Shown here piece after piece: positions 17,027 through 28,000 of a stretch of 64,000 bases of DNA. The stretch is from the NCBI RefSeq assembly GCF_040796495.1, contig NZ_JBFNQN010000002.1:124001-188000 (forward strand), in the 5' to 3' direction. Made by a program: the position numbers and the translations under genes. Each line of letters starts with the position of its first letter. Positions within the stretch are counted from its first letter, which is position 1. Below the pieces are notes generated by a model that saw only the letters and a program-made list of their open reading frames with translations, had not been told where the DNA came from and searched no databases. Source of the stretch: Kineococcus endophyticus (lineage in GTDB: Bacteria > Actinomycetota > Actinomycetes > Actinomycetales > Kineococcaceae).

Positions 17027-18280
17027 TCACCCGTTCCCGTGGGTCCGCGCCACGTCGAGGACGGCGGCCTCGAACGCGTCGAGACCCACGGCGACGTCGG
17101 CGAGCGTCACCCGTTCGTCCGGAGCGTGGCTGACACCGTCCTCGCAGCGGACGAACACCATCGCCACTCCGGTCACGGCGGCGACGGCCATGGCGTCGTG
17201 GCCCGCCCGCGACCACAGGCGCAGGGGTTCGGCGTCGCCCGTCGCCGCGATGCCGGCCGTCACCGACCGCTGCAGCGCCTCGTCGCAGTAGACACCCGCC
17301 GCGGAGTGCACCTCGGTCAGTTCGAGCCTCAGGCCCCGTGCCGCGCAAGCGTTCTCGGCGACCGTGCGGATCTCCTCCACGAGGGCGTCCCGGTCGGCGT
17401 CGTGCTCGTCGCGCACGTCGAGGGAGAACTCGACGAGCCCGGGCACCACGTTGACCCCGCCGGGGAACGCCTGCAACCGGCCGACCGTGGCGATGCCGTC
17501 GCGCTCCTTGGCCAGGCGTTCGACGGCCAGCACGACCTCGGACGCGCCGACGAGCGCGTCCCGGCGCCGCGGGTAGGGGGTTCCGCCCGCGTGCCGGGCC
17601 TCGCCGACGACGCGACCGGTGAACCGGCGGGCACCCGCGATGGATGTGACGACGCCGAGCGCGCGGTCGGCGGCCTCGAGGTGCGGTCCCTGCTCGATGT
17701 GGAGTTCGAGGTAGCCGAGGAGTTCCTCGGGGCGGCGGGCGGCCTCCCCGATGCGGGCCGGGTCCAGACCGAACGCCTCCGCGGCCTCGCGGACGGTCGT
17801 CCCGGCCGGATCCGTGCGGTCCCACCACTCCTCGCGCCACGTCCCGGCGACGGCCGAACTGCCCATGAGAGCCGTCGCGAACCGCGTGCCCTCCTCGTCG
17901 GAGAACGCCACGACCTCGAGGGCGAACGGCAGACCGGCGGCGCGCGGCGCGAGCCGGCGCACGACCTCGACCGCGCTGAGGACCCCGAGGATCCCGTCGT
18001 ACCGGCCCGCGTCGGGGACGGTGTCGAGGTGGGAGCCGAGGACGAGCGCGGGCAGTCCCGGTTCCCGGCCCTCGAGACGTCCCCAGAGGTTCCCGGCCTG
18101 GTCGACACGGGTGTCCAGACCGACCTCGGTCATCCACCCCGCGACGACCGCGTTGACCCGCGCGTGCTCGGGCGAGAGGTGGACGCGCTCGATGCCGTCC
18201 GGCGAGGCGGACACCGCCGCCAGGTCGTCGCAACGGTCGAGGACGCGCTGGGCGTCGGGCGCGGGCGCCGCGACGCCCAT
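17027..18280 (-). CDS. allC: Allantoate amidohydrolase (Zn-dependent M20 family)
   Basis: A 417-residue M20-type amidohydrolase of the allantoate/N-carbamoyl-amino-acid hydrolase group. Metal ligands are visible in GSHLDTVPDAGRYDG, SDEEGTRF and LELHIEQGPHLE, with a further His in the C-terminal GVSHAPDE. In this cluster it most likely converts allantoate to ureidoglycine, carbon dioxide and ammonia, supplying the substrate of the adjacent PucG-like aminotransferase. ATG at 18280 overlaps the pucG stop by one base (TGATG). Ureidopropionase activity on pyrimidine products is the main alternative. Confidence 0.85.
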   Translation of the reverse strand: MGVAAPAPDAQRVLDRCDDLAAVSASPDGIERVHLSPEHARVNAVVAGWMTEVGLDTRVDQAGNLWGRLEGREPGLPALVLGSHLDTVPDAGRYDGILGVLSAVEVVRRLAPRAAGLPFALEVVAFSDEEGTRFATALMGSSAVAGTWREEWWDRTDPAGTTVREAAEAFGLDPARIGEAARRPEELLGYLELHIEQGPHLEAADRALGVVTSIAGARRFTGRVVGEARHAGGTPYPRRRDALVGASEVVLAVERLAKERDGIATVGRLQAFPGGVNVVPGLVEFSLDVRDEHDADRDALVEEIRTVAENACAARGLRLELTEVHSAAGVYCDEALQRSVTAGIAATGDAEPLRLWSRAGHDAMAVAAVTGVAMVFVRCEDGVSHAPDERVTLADVAVGLDAFEAAVLDVARTHGNG

Positions 18281-19533
18281 CAGGCGTAGACCTCCTGCGC
18301 CGCTGCGCATCCCGCCCCGGCCTCGACCCGCGCCCCGTGCCGGCGCAGCACCTGCTCCAGGGCGGCGAGCGTCACGAGCACGGCGTCCTTGCGGGCGTTG
18401 TAGCCCATCGACCCGATGCGCCAGACGCGGCCGGCGAGGGGACCGAAGCTCGTGCCGATCTCGATCCCGTAGTCGTGGAGGAGTTCGGCGCGGACGGCCT
18501 CGCCGTCGACGCCGGCCGGGACCTCGACGGCCACGACGTTGTGCATCTTGTGCGCGACGTCGCCGAACACCTCCAGGCCCAGGGCCCGGACGCCGGCCAG
18601 GACGGCCTCCCCGTGCAGCCGGTGCCGGGCGATGGAGTTCCCGATCCCCTCCTCGAGCAGGAGGCGGGCGCACTCCCGCGCCCCGTAGAGCATCGTCGTG
18701 GCCTCGGTGTGGTGGTTCAGGCGCTTCTCGCCCCAGTAGTCCAGGACCATCCCGAGGTCGAAGTAGTTCGAGCGGATGCGCACGGGCGCGGGGGCCACGT
18801 CCTCGTCGTCGGAGCGCAACCCGGCCTCGACGCTGCGGCGGCCGTCGACGACCGCCACGGCCCGCGGCGACAACGACAGCGGCGCGCTGCCGGACGGGCC
18901 GCCCAGGCACTTCTGCAACCCCGCCGTCGCCGCGTCGACCTCCCAGGCGTCCATCTCGAAGGCGTTGCCGCCCAACGAGGCCGTGCAGTCGACGTAGAGC
19001 AGGGCGCCGTGCCGGTGGCAGACCTCCCCCACGCCCTCCAGGGGCTGGTTCATCGTCGTCGACGTGTCGCCCTGGACCATCGCGACGAGGTGCGGCCGGA
19101 CCTCGCGGACGGCCTGCTCGACCGCCTCGAGCGTGAAGACCTCGCCCCACGGGACCTCGCGGACGTGGACCTCGGCACCGCACCGCTCCGCGATCTCGCG
19201 CAGCAGGTGGCCGAAGCGGCCGAACACGGGGACGAGGACGCGGTCGCCGGGGTGGACGAGGGAGACGAGGGCCGCCTCGATGCCCGCGCGGCTCGTCCCG
19301 TCGACCAGGACCGTCGCCTCGTTGCGGGTGCGGAACACCTCGCGGTACAGCGCCTGGGTCTCGTTCATGTAGGCCGTCATCGCCGGGTCGTACTGGCCGA
19401 CGAGCTGCGCGGACATGGCCCGCAGGACGCGCGGGTCGACCGTGATCGGGCCCGGCCCCATGAGCAGGCGGGGCGGCGGGGCCACCGGGGCTCCCACGGC
19501 CGTCCGCAGCAGCGCCTCGTCCACCGTGGTCAC
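18280..19533 (-). CDS. pucG: (S)-Ureidoglycine--glyoxylate aminotransferase
   Basis: A 417-residue class V PLP-dependent aminotransferase. The PLP lysine is Lys208 in TAGLQKCLGGPSG, preceded by YVDCTASLGG; RLLMGPGPITVDPRV near residues 22-36 is typical of the AGXT/PucG branch. In B. subtilis PucG transfers the amino group of ureidoglycine to glyoxylate, giving glycine and oxalurate; linkage to allC and allB supports this over serine-glyoxylate transaminase. The GTG at 19533 was chosen for its upstream GAGGTGGG site; a GTG four codons earlier is possible. Confidence 0.82.
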   Translation of the reverse strand: MTTVDEALLRTAVGAPVAPPPRLLMGPGPITVDPRVLRAMSAQLVGQYDPAMTAYMNETQALYREVFRTRNEATVLVDGTSRAGIEAALVSLVHPGDRVLVPVFGRFGHLLREIAERCGAEVHVREVPWGEVFTLEAVEQAVREVRPHLVAMVQGDTSTTMNQPLEGVGEVCHRHGALLYVDCTASLGGNAFEMDAWEVDAATAGLQKCLGGPSGSAPLSLSPRAVAVVDGRRSVEAGLRSDDEDVAPAPVRIRSNYFDLGMVLDYWGEKRLNHHTEATTMLYGARECARLLLEEGIGNSIARHRLHGEAVLAGVRALGLEVFGDVAHKMHNVVAVEVPAGVDGEAVRAELLHDYGIEIGTSFGPLAGRVWRIGSMGYNARKDAVLVTLAALEQVLRRHGARVEAGAGCAAAQEVYA

Positions 19534-19636
19534 CGGGACACCCACCTCACGACCACCCACCTCACGAACCGTCTGTTCCACGAGGTCGAGTCTATGCAAC
19601 GATCGTTCCACCGCGCCAGAGTCCCGGGAGGCCCGC
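19531..19636. promoter_or_regulatory. Divergent pucG/amidase control region with palindrome and 15-bp repeat
   Basis: About 100 bp separate two divergent genes. It holds the perfect 10-bp palindrome AACGATCGTT (19598-19607) and, closer to pucG, two tandem copies of a GTGAGGTGGGTG-like 15-mer on the minus strand (about 19541-19570), both of which look like ribosome sites. The palindrome is the best operator candidate for the RpiR protein of this operon; that link is inference. Confidence 0.45.
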
Positions 19637-20692
19637 TTGACCGTCCACCTGCTCCCCTCGACGCCGGGCACCGTGCGCTGGGGCGACCTCCCCTGCGCGG
19701 GCGACCCCTCCGTCCTGACGGTCGACCCGGGCGACGTGGTCGTCGTGGACACCGTCAGCCACGAGGGGATCCTCGAGGACCAGGGCCGGGACCCGCTCGC
19801 CTTCTTCACCGCGCGCGGTGTTCCCGCGGACGCCGTCCTCGCCGACGCGATGGAGATCGCGCGCTCGGTCGAGCACGACCCGCTGCGGCAGGGCCCGCAC
19901 GTCGTCACCGGCCCCGTCCACGTGCGGGGCGCCCGCCCCGGGGACGTGCTGTCGGTCACCGTCGAGGAACTCGTCCTGAGCGCGGACTTCGGCGTCGTCA
20001 GCAACCGCCACGGCCGCGGCGCCCTGCCCGGGGAGTTCCCCCGCGACGGGCAGGACGTCGTCTCCGTCCTCGCCCGCGTCGAGACGGACCCGCGAACGGG
20101 GGCGCGCTGCGGCGCCCTGCCCGTCGCCGAGGGGTCGGCGGCCCGCGTCCGGTTCCCCTTGCGTCCGTTCCTCGGCCTCGTCGGCGTCGGAACCCCCGGG
20201 CCCGAGCACCTGCACTCCGTACCGCCCGGGATGCACGGCGGGAACCTCGACGTGTCGGTCCTCGGCGTCGGGTCGACGCTGCACCTGCCGGTCCAGGTGG
20301 AGGGCGCCCTGTTCCACACCGGCGACCCGCACTACGCCCAGGGCGACGGCGAGGTCGCGCTCACGGCGTTCGAGGCCCCGCTGCGCGCGCGGCTGCGGCT
20401 CGACCTCGTGCCGGAGGCCGCCGTCCGGGTCCGGGACGTGCTGTGGGGTGAGACCCCGGAGTTCCTCGTCCCCATCGGCCTGGACGTCGACCTCGACGAG
20501 GCCGCCCGCCGTGCCGTGCGCACCGCCGTCGCGCTCCTCGTCGACCTCGGGATGGACCCGGCCCACGCCCTGGCGTACCTGTCCGCGGCCGGCGACTTCG
20601 CCGTCTCCCAGGTCGTCGACCGCGTGAGCGGAGTCCACGGGCTCCTCCGCAAGGCCGACCTCGCCGACCTCACCGAGCGCCCCCCGGCCTGA
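19637..20692 (+). CDS. Acetamidase/formamidase-family amidohydrolase
   Basis: A 351-residue protein of the FmdA/AmdA acetamidase-formamidase family, which hydrolyses short amides to ammonia and a carboxylic acid. Characteristic stretches are VDTVSHEGIL near residues 34-43, GPHVVTGPVHVRGARPGD near 91-108, and HSVPPGMHGGNLD near 195-207, where conserved acidic and histidine residues probably bind metal. The TTG at 19637 has GGGAGG six bases upstream and begins at the homology start. Being divergent from pucG, it may act on a late purine product such as oxalurate or oxamate, or on formamide; not shown. Confidence 0.82.
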   Translation: MTVHLLPSTPGTVRWGDLPCAGDPSVLTVDPGDVVVVDTVSHEGILEDQGRDPLAFFTARGVPADAVLADAMEIARSVEHDPLRQGPHVVTGPVHVRGARPGDVLSVTVEELVLSADFGVVSNRHGRGALPGEFPRDGQDVVSVLARVETDPRTGARCGALPVAEGSAARVRFPLRPFLGLVGVGTPGPEHLHSVPPGMHGGNLDVSVLGVGSTLHLPVQVEGALFHTGDPHYAQGDGEVALTAFEAPLRARLRLDLVPEAAVRVRDVLWGETPEFLVPIGLDVDLDEAARRAVRTAVALLVDLGMDPAHALAYLSAAGDFAVSQVVDRVSGVHGLLRKADLADLTERPPA

Positions 20693-20728
20693 GGCCCGAA
20701 GGCCAGTCGGGGCGGGCGCGGAAACGCG

Positions 20729-20768
20729 GGACGCCCCGGTCCGCACGGGAGTGCGGGCCGGGGCGTCC
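20729..20768. terminator. Bidirectional terminator between amidase gene and katG
   Basis: A long hairpin: GGACGCCCCGG (20729-20739) pairs with 20758-20768, continued by a T-G wobble and CCGCAC pairing with GTGCGG, around a GGGA tetraloop (20747-20750). Eighteen base pairs in total, located between convergent stop codons. Confidence 0.82.
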
Positions 20769-20784
20769 TGGTGCTACGGGGTGC

Positions 20785-23512
<2,728 letters not shown>

Positions 23513-23518
23513 GGCGTC

Positions 23519-23548
23519 ATCCTGACCCCTGGACTTGAACGAGTCAAG
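23519..23548 (-). promoter_or_regulatory. furA-katG promoter with Fur-type operator
   Basis: On the minus strand TTGACT (23547-23542), a 17-bp spacer and CAGGAT (23524-23519) form a promoter 6 nt before the furA GTG, implying a leaderless mRNA. The inverted repeat CTTGA, five bases, TCAAG (23534-23548) overlaps the -35 hexamer, as expected for FurA autorepression. The layout resembles the furA promoter known from mycobacteria. Confidence 0.72.
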
Positions 23549-23577
23549 ACCAGGGGGTGTCCTCCTCGTGCCGGGCG

Positions 23578-24978
23578 TCAGACGAGCCGCATCGCCTCGG
23601 TCAGCGTCGTGCGCAGGACCCGCTCGATCTCGTCGAACTCGGCCTGACCGCACGTCAGCGGCGGCGCGACCTGGACGACCGGTTCACCGCGGTCGTCGGG
23701 ACGGCAGTACAGCCCGTTGCGGAACAGGGCACCGGGCAGGAACTGCTTGATGAGCGTCTCGCGCTCGGCCGGCCCGAAGGTCTCCTTCGTCGCCTTGTCC
23801 TTCACGAGCTCGACGGCCCAGAAGTACCCGTCACCCCGGACGTCGCCGACGATGTCGAGGTCGAGCAGCTTGCGCAGCGTGTTCCCGAGGGCCTGCTCGT
23901 TGTCGAGCACGTTCTGGTTCAGCCCCTCGCGCTCGAAGATGTCGAGGTTGGCCAGGGACACGGCGGCGGAGACGGGGTGGCCGGCGAACGTGTAGCCGTG
24001 GGGGAAGAAGTTCTTGCCCTGCAGGAACGGCTCCATGATGCGGTCGGTCGCGATCATCGCCCCGATGGGTCCGTAGCCGGAGCTCATGCCCTTGGCGCAC
24101 GTGATGATGTCGGGCTGGTACCCGAACTTCTCCGCGGCGAACATCGTCCCGTGCCGGCCGAACCCGCAGATGACCTCGTCGGAGACGAGCAGCACGTCGT
24201 GCCGGTCGCAGATCTCGCGCACCCGCTGGAAGTACCCGGGCGGCGGGGTGAAGCAGCCGCCGGAGTTCTGCACCGGTTCGAGGACGACGGCCGCGACGGT
24301 GTCGGCGCCCTCGAAGAGGATGGCCTCCTCGATGCGGTCCGCGGCCCAGCGCCCGAACGCGACCGGGTCGGTCGGCGCCCCCATGCGCTCGGCCCGGTAG
24401 ATGTTCGTGTTCGGCACGCGGAACCCACCGGGCGTCAGCGGTTCGAACGCCTGCTTCATGGCCGGCAGCCCGGTGATCGCGAGCGCCCCCTGCGGGGTGC
24501 CGTGGTAGGCGGTCGCCCGCGAGATGACCTTGTGCTTCAGGGGCTTGCCCGTCAGCTTGAAGAACTGCTTGGCCACCTTCCAGGCGCTCTCGACGGCCTC
24601 GCCGCCGCCGGTGGTGAAGAACACGCGGTTGAGGTCGCCCGGCGCGTACCCGGCGATGCGGTCGGCGAGTTCGACGGCCGGTTCGGTGGCGTAGCCCCAG
24701 ACCGGGAAGAACGCGAGTTCACGGGCCTGCTTCGCCATGACCTCGGCGAGCTCCTCGCGGCCGTGCCCGACCTGGACGACGAACAGTCCCGAGAGGCCGT
24801 CGAGCACCTCGTGGCCCTGGTCGTCCCAGATGCGGGCGCCCCGGCCCTTGACGATGACGGGGGCGGGCTTGTCCTGGTAGGCGCCCATGCGGGCGAAGTG
24901 CATCCACAGGTGGTCGCGCGCGGCCTGGGTGAGGTCGGAGGCCCCGGTCCCCACCACGGTCTGCTCGGTCACGGTCAT
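23578..24978 (-). CDS. Class III omega-amino acid aminotransferase
   Basis: A 466-residue PLP enzyme of the class III aminotransferase family. Lys296 in CAKGMSSGYGPIGA is the PLP lysine; FTTGGGEAVESAWK near residues 121-134 and VSDEVICGFGRHG near 265-277 are standard signatures. It resembles beta-alanine:, putrescine- or taurine-pyruvate transaminases more than ornithine or glutamate-semialdehyde enzymes. ATG at 24978 follows GAGGAGG. It is divergent from pucR (about 160 bp apart), so PucR may control it; in that case its substrate would come from nitrogen-compound breakdown such as polyamines or beta-alanine from pyrimidines. Substrate unproven. Confidence 0.82.
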   Translation of the reverse strand: MTVTEQTVVGTGASDLTQAARDHLWMHFARMGAYQDKPAPVIVKGRGARIWDDQGHEVLDGLSGLFVVQVGHGREELAEVMAKQARELAFFPVWGYATEPAVELADRIAGYAPGDLNRVFFTTGGGEAVESAWKVAKQFFKLTGKPLKHKVISRATAYHGTPQGALAITGLPAMKQAFEPLTPGGFRVPNTNIYRAERMGAPTDPVAFGRWAADRIEEAILFEGADTVAAVVLEPVQNSGGCFTPPPGYFQRVREICDRHDVLLVSDEVICGFGRHGTMFAAEKFGYQPDIITCAKGMSSGYGPIGAMIATDRIMEPFLQGKNFFPHGYTFAGHPVSAAVSLANLDIFEREGLNQNVLDNEQALGNTLRKLLDLDIVGDVRGDGYFWAVELVKDKATKETFGPAERETLIKQFLPGALFRNGLYCRPDDRGEPVVQVAPPLTCGQAEFDEIERVLRTTLTEAMRLV

Positions 24979-25125
24979 GTCCGGTCCTCCTCGGCTCACC
25001 TGTCCGCCTCGCGGCGCCGTCGGCGGGACGTGCGCCCGGCCGATCCTCCCACCCTGGTCCTGCGCGGACGGAGCGGGCCAGCGACGGAACGTCGGCGTTC
25101 GCCCCTGGAGCCCGACGGACCGTCG

Positions 25126-25131
25126 TAGGCT
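25126..25131 (+). promoter_or_regulatory. -10 element, leaderless pucR promoter
   Basis: TAGGCT lies 6 nt before the GTG start of pucR and no ribosome site is visible, so the mRNA probably starts at the GTG. The sequence GGAACGTCGGCGTTCG about 25-45 bp upstream is an imperfect inverted repeat (GAACG/CGTTC) that could bind a regulator shared with the divergent aminotransferase gene. Confidence 0.5.
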
Positions 25132-25137
25132 CCGCGG

Positions 25138-26667
25138 GTGCTCACCGTGGCCGACGTCCTCGCCCTGCCCGTCCTCGCGGCCGGTGCTCCCCGGGTCCGC
25201 ACGGGGCAGGACCGGCTCGACGTCCCCGTGCGGTGGGTGCACGTCACCGAGCAGGTCGACGTGGCCGGGCTGCTCGGCGGTGGCGAGCTGCTGCTGACCA
25301 CCGGGATGGGCTGGGCCGCCGCGGACTTCGACGCCGAGGGCTTCACCGCCTCGCTCGTGGAGGCCGGTGTGGTCGCGGTCGTGGTGGAGCTCACCGAGCA
25401 CCTCGGCCGGGTGCCGCCGGACCTGGTCCGGGCGGCACGCGCCGCGCAGTTGCCCCTCGTCGAGCTGCACCGCGTCGTCCGCTTCGTCGAGGTGACCGAG
25501 CAGGTGCACGGACGCTTGCTGCACGAGCAGTACGACCGGCTGCGGTTCGCCGAGCGGGTGCACGCGACGTTCGCCTCGCTCGGCCTCGTCGGGACGCGGG
25601 TGGAGGAGGTGCTGGACCGGGCCGCCGGGCTGCTCGGCGGCCCCGTCGTCCTCGAGGACCTCGCGCACCGCGTCGTCGCGCACGTGGCGCAGCCCGTCGG
25701 GACGGCGGAGCTGCTCGTGGACTGGTCCCGGCGGTCCCGGCGCGCGCCGGAGGCGCAGGGGTGGGTCGTCGTGCCGGCCGGTGCGCCCGGCCGGCGCTGG
25801 GGCCGGCTCGTCGCCCCCGGCCCGCACTCCGCGCCGGACCCGCTGCTCGTGCTCGACCGGGCCGCGGAGGCGCTCACCGTCGTGCGGCTGCTGTCCGGTG
25901 GGCCCGCCGACGACGGGGACCTGGCCCGGCGCGCCCACGACGACCTCGTCCGCGACCTCCTGCGCGCCCGCCGGGACGACGAACCGGCTCTGCGGCAACG
26001 GCTGCGCGCACTGGGGTTGAGCCCGCGCACCGGGTTCGCGGCGGCCGCGGTCGTCGGCGCGGAGCGGCCGGCGGTCTCCGCGGCGCTCGCGCGGACGCGG
26101 TCGGCGGGGCTGACCGGGATGGTCGGCCCGGCGGAGGGGCCGGGCGCGGTGGTCGGGGTGCTCCTCGTCGGGGCACCCCGGGTCGTCACCGCCGCCCTGG
26201 ACCGGCTGGCCGCGGACCTGCCGGAGGGGGCCATGCTCGGGGCCGCGGAGCCGGTCGCCGACCTGCACGCCACCGCGGAGGGGTTCGCCGAGGCCCGGCA
26301 CGTCGCCGAGGTCGCCGCCACGTCCCCGCACCGGACGCCGGGCCGGGTCCACCGCACCGCCGACCTCGGTGTCCGGGGCCTGCTGTGGCGGCTGCGCGGG
26401 GACGCCCGGCTGACCGCCTTCGCCGAGGCCCAGCTCGCGCCGCTGTTCGAGACCCCCGACGACCTGGCGCTGCTCACGGCCCACCTGCAGGTCAACGGGT
26501 CCATGACGCGGCTGGCCGAGCGGCTGCACCTGTCCCGCCCCGCCACCTACGGCCGGGTCGACCGGCTCGCGCGGCGACTGGGCCGCGACCTGGAGGACCC
26601 CGAGGTGCGGCTCGGGCTCCACCTCGCGCTGCTCAGCCTGCCGGGACCGCCACGCCCGGCCGGGTGA
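25138..26667 (+). CDS. PucR-family regulator of nitrogen/purine catabolism
   Basis: A 509-residue PucR-type regulator: N-terminal purine catabolism (PucR) domain about residues 1-120, a central GGDEF-like fold without a GGDEF motif, and a C-terminal helix-turn-helix of the PucR/CdaR type (about 435-495, with LQVNGSMTRLAERLHLSRPATYGRVDRL in two pieces). B. subtilis PucR controls purine catabolism in response to allantoin-type inducers. Here it is convergent with allB and overlaps it by 35 bp; on its other side it faces the aminotransferase. It is a plausible regulator of either. Confidence 0.88.
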   Translation: MLTVADVLALPVLAAGAPRVRTGQDRLDVPVRWVHVTEQVDVAGLLGGGELLLTTGMGWAAADFDAEGFTASLVEAGVVAVVVELTEHLGRVPPDLVRAARAAQLPLVELHRVVRFVEVTEQVHGRLLHEQYDRLRFAERVHATFASLGLVGTRVEEVLDRAAGLLGGPVVLEDLAHRVVAHVAQPVGTAELLVDWSRRSRRAPEAQGWVVVPAGAPGRRWGRLVAPGPHSAPDPLLVLDRAAEALTVVRLLSGGPADDGDLARRAHDDLVRDLLRARRDDEPALRQRLRALGLSPRTGFAAAAVVGAERPAVSAALARTRSAGLTGMVGPAEGPGAVVGVLLVGAPRVVTAALDRLAADLPEGAMLGAAEPVADLHATAEGFAEARHVAEVAATSPHRTPGRVHRTADLGVRGLLWRLRGDARLTAFAEAQLAPLFETPDDLALLTAHLQVNGSMTRLAERLHLSRPATYGRVDRLARRLGRDLEDPEVRLGLHLALLSLPGPPRPAG

Positions 26668-28000
26668 GGAGTTCCCCGGCGGGGACCCGCGGGTCCACCT
26701 CGGCCCCACGTCGCCACGTCGACCGCACGACACCGGTGAGCGTCCGGCCCGCGTACGGGGAGACGGGGTTGCGGTGCTGCAGTGCGGCGGGGTCGACCAC
26801 CCACTCGGCCTCGGGCGCGAACACCGAGAAGTCGGCGACGCACCCGGCGGCCAGACGGCCGCGGTCGGCGAGCCCGACGAGGTCCGCGGTCGCCGTCGCC
26901 ATCCACCCGACGACGGTGGGCAGGGGGACGCCGCGCTCGCGGGCCGCGGTCCAGACGACAGGCAACCCCAGCTGGACGGACGCGATCCCGCCCCACGCCG
27001 CACCGAAGTCGCCCTCGTCGAGCCGCTTGAGCTCCGCGGTGCACGGCGAGTGGTCCGAGACGACGCAGTCGACCGTGCCGTCGAGCAGCCCGCGCCACAG
27101 GGCGTCCTGCTCGGCACGGTCGCGGATCGGCGGGCAGCACTTGAACGTCGTGTCGCCGTCGGGGACCTCCTCGGCGGCGAGCGCGAGGTAGTGCGGGCAG
27201 GTCTCGACGGTGATGCGGGTGCCGACGGCCTTCGCCGCCCGCACCTCGGCCAATCCGGCCGCCGAGGACAGGTGCACGACGTGGACCCGGGCCCCCGCGC
27301 GGGCGGCGGCCTCGGCGACCGTGCGCACCGCGGACGCCTCGGCGGACGGGGGCCTCGAGGCCACGAACTCCGCGAACGAGGGACCCCCGTCGTGCTCGGT
27401 CAGCGCGTCCCCGTCCTCGGCGTGCACGAGGAGCAGGCCGTCGATGCGGGCGAGTTCGGTCAGCGCGTCGCACAGGCCCGCGGCGTCCAGCGGCGGGAAC
27501 TCGGGAACACCGGAGTCGAGCAGGAAGCACTTGACGCCGAAGACCCCCGCGTCGTGCAGCGGGGCGAGCTGGTCGGCGTTCCCCGGGACGGCGCCACCCC
27601 AGAACCCCACGTCGACGACGCACTGCCCTTGCGCCGCAGCGCGCTTGGTGGCCAGGGCGTCCGGATCCACCGTGGCGGGGATGCTGTTGAGCGGCATGTC
27701 GACGATCGTCGTGACCCCGCCGGCCGCGGCGGCCCGCGTCGCGGAGGCGAAACCCTCCCACTCCGTGCGGCCGGGTTCGTTGACGTGGACGTGCGGGTCC
27801 ACGAGACCGGGCAGCAGCACCTCGTCGGGCCCCAGGACGAGGTCGCGCACGGACGGGGGCCACGCGTGGTCCCGGTCCTCGACCCCTACGACGCGGCCGC
27901 CGGAGATCCCCAGCGACACAGCGCGTTCGGTCCCGTCCACGACGGCGCGGTCCGCCCGCACCACCAGGTCCAGCAGTTGTTCCGTCCTGGGTTCACCCAC
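26633..28000 (-). CDS. allB: Allantoinase
   Basis: A 455-residue amidohydrolase-superfamily enzyme that opens the hydantoin ring of allantoin to give allantoate. The metal site is seen in [13 protein letters not shown] (His70, His72), the carboxylated lysine Lys157 in VKCFLL, HAEDG, VHLSSA and the late Asp in VSDHSPC. The metal ligands and [11 protein letters not shown] favour allantoinase over dihydropyrimidinase. Last gene of the seven-gene uraD-to-allB operon; GTG at 28000 overlaps the xdh stop by 8 bp and its end overlaps pucR by 35 bp. Confidence 0.92.
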   Translation of the reverse strand: MGEPRTEQLLDLVVRADRAVVDGTERAVSLGISGGRVVGVEDRDHAWPPSVRDLVLGPDEVLLPGLVDPHVHVNEPGRTEWEGFASATRAAAAGGVTTIVDMPLNSIPATVDPDALATKRAAAQGQCVVDVGFWGGAVPGNADQLAPLHDAGVFGVKCFLLDSGVPEFPPLDAAGLCDALTELARIDGLLLVHAEDGDALTEHDGGPSFAEFVASRPPSAEASAVRTVAEAAARAGARVHVVHLSSAAGLAEVRAAKAVGTRITVETCPHYLALAAEEVPDGDTTFKCCPPIRDRAEQDALWRGLLDGTVDCVVSDHSPCTAELKRLDEGDFGAAWGGIASVQLGLPVVWTAARERGVPLPTVVGWMATATADLVGLADRGRLAAGCVADFSVFAPEAEWVVDPAALQHRNPVSPYAGRTLTGVVRSTWRRGAEVDPRVPAGELLTRPGVAVPAG

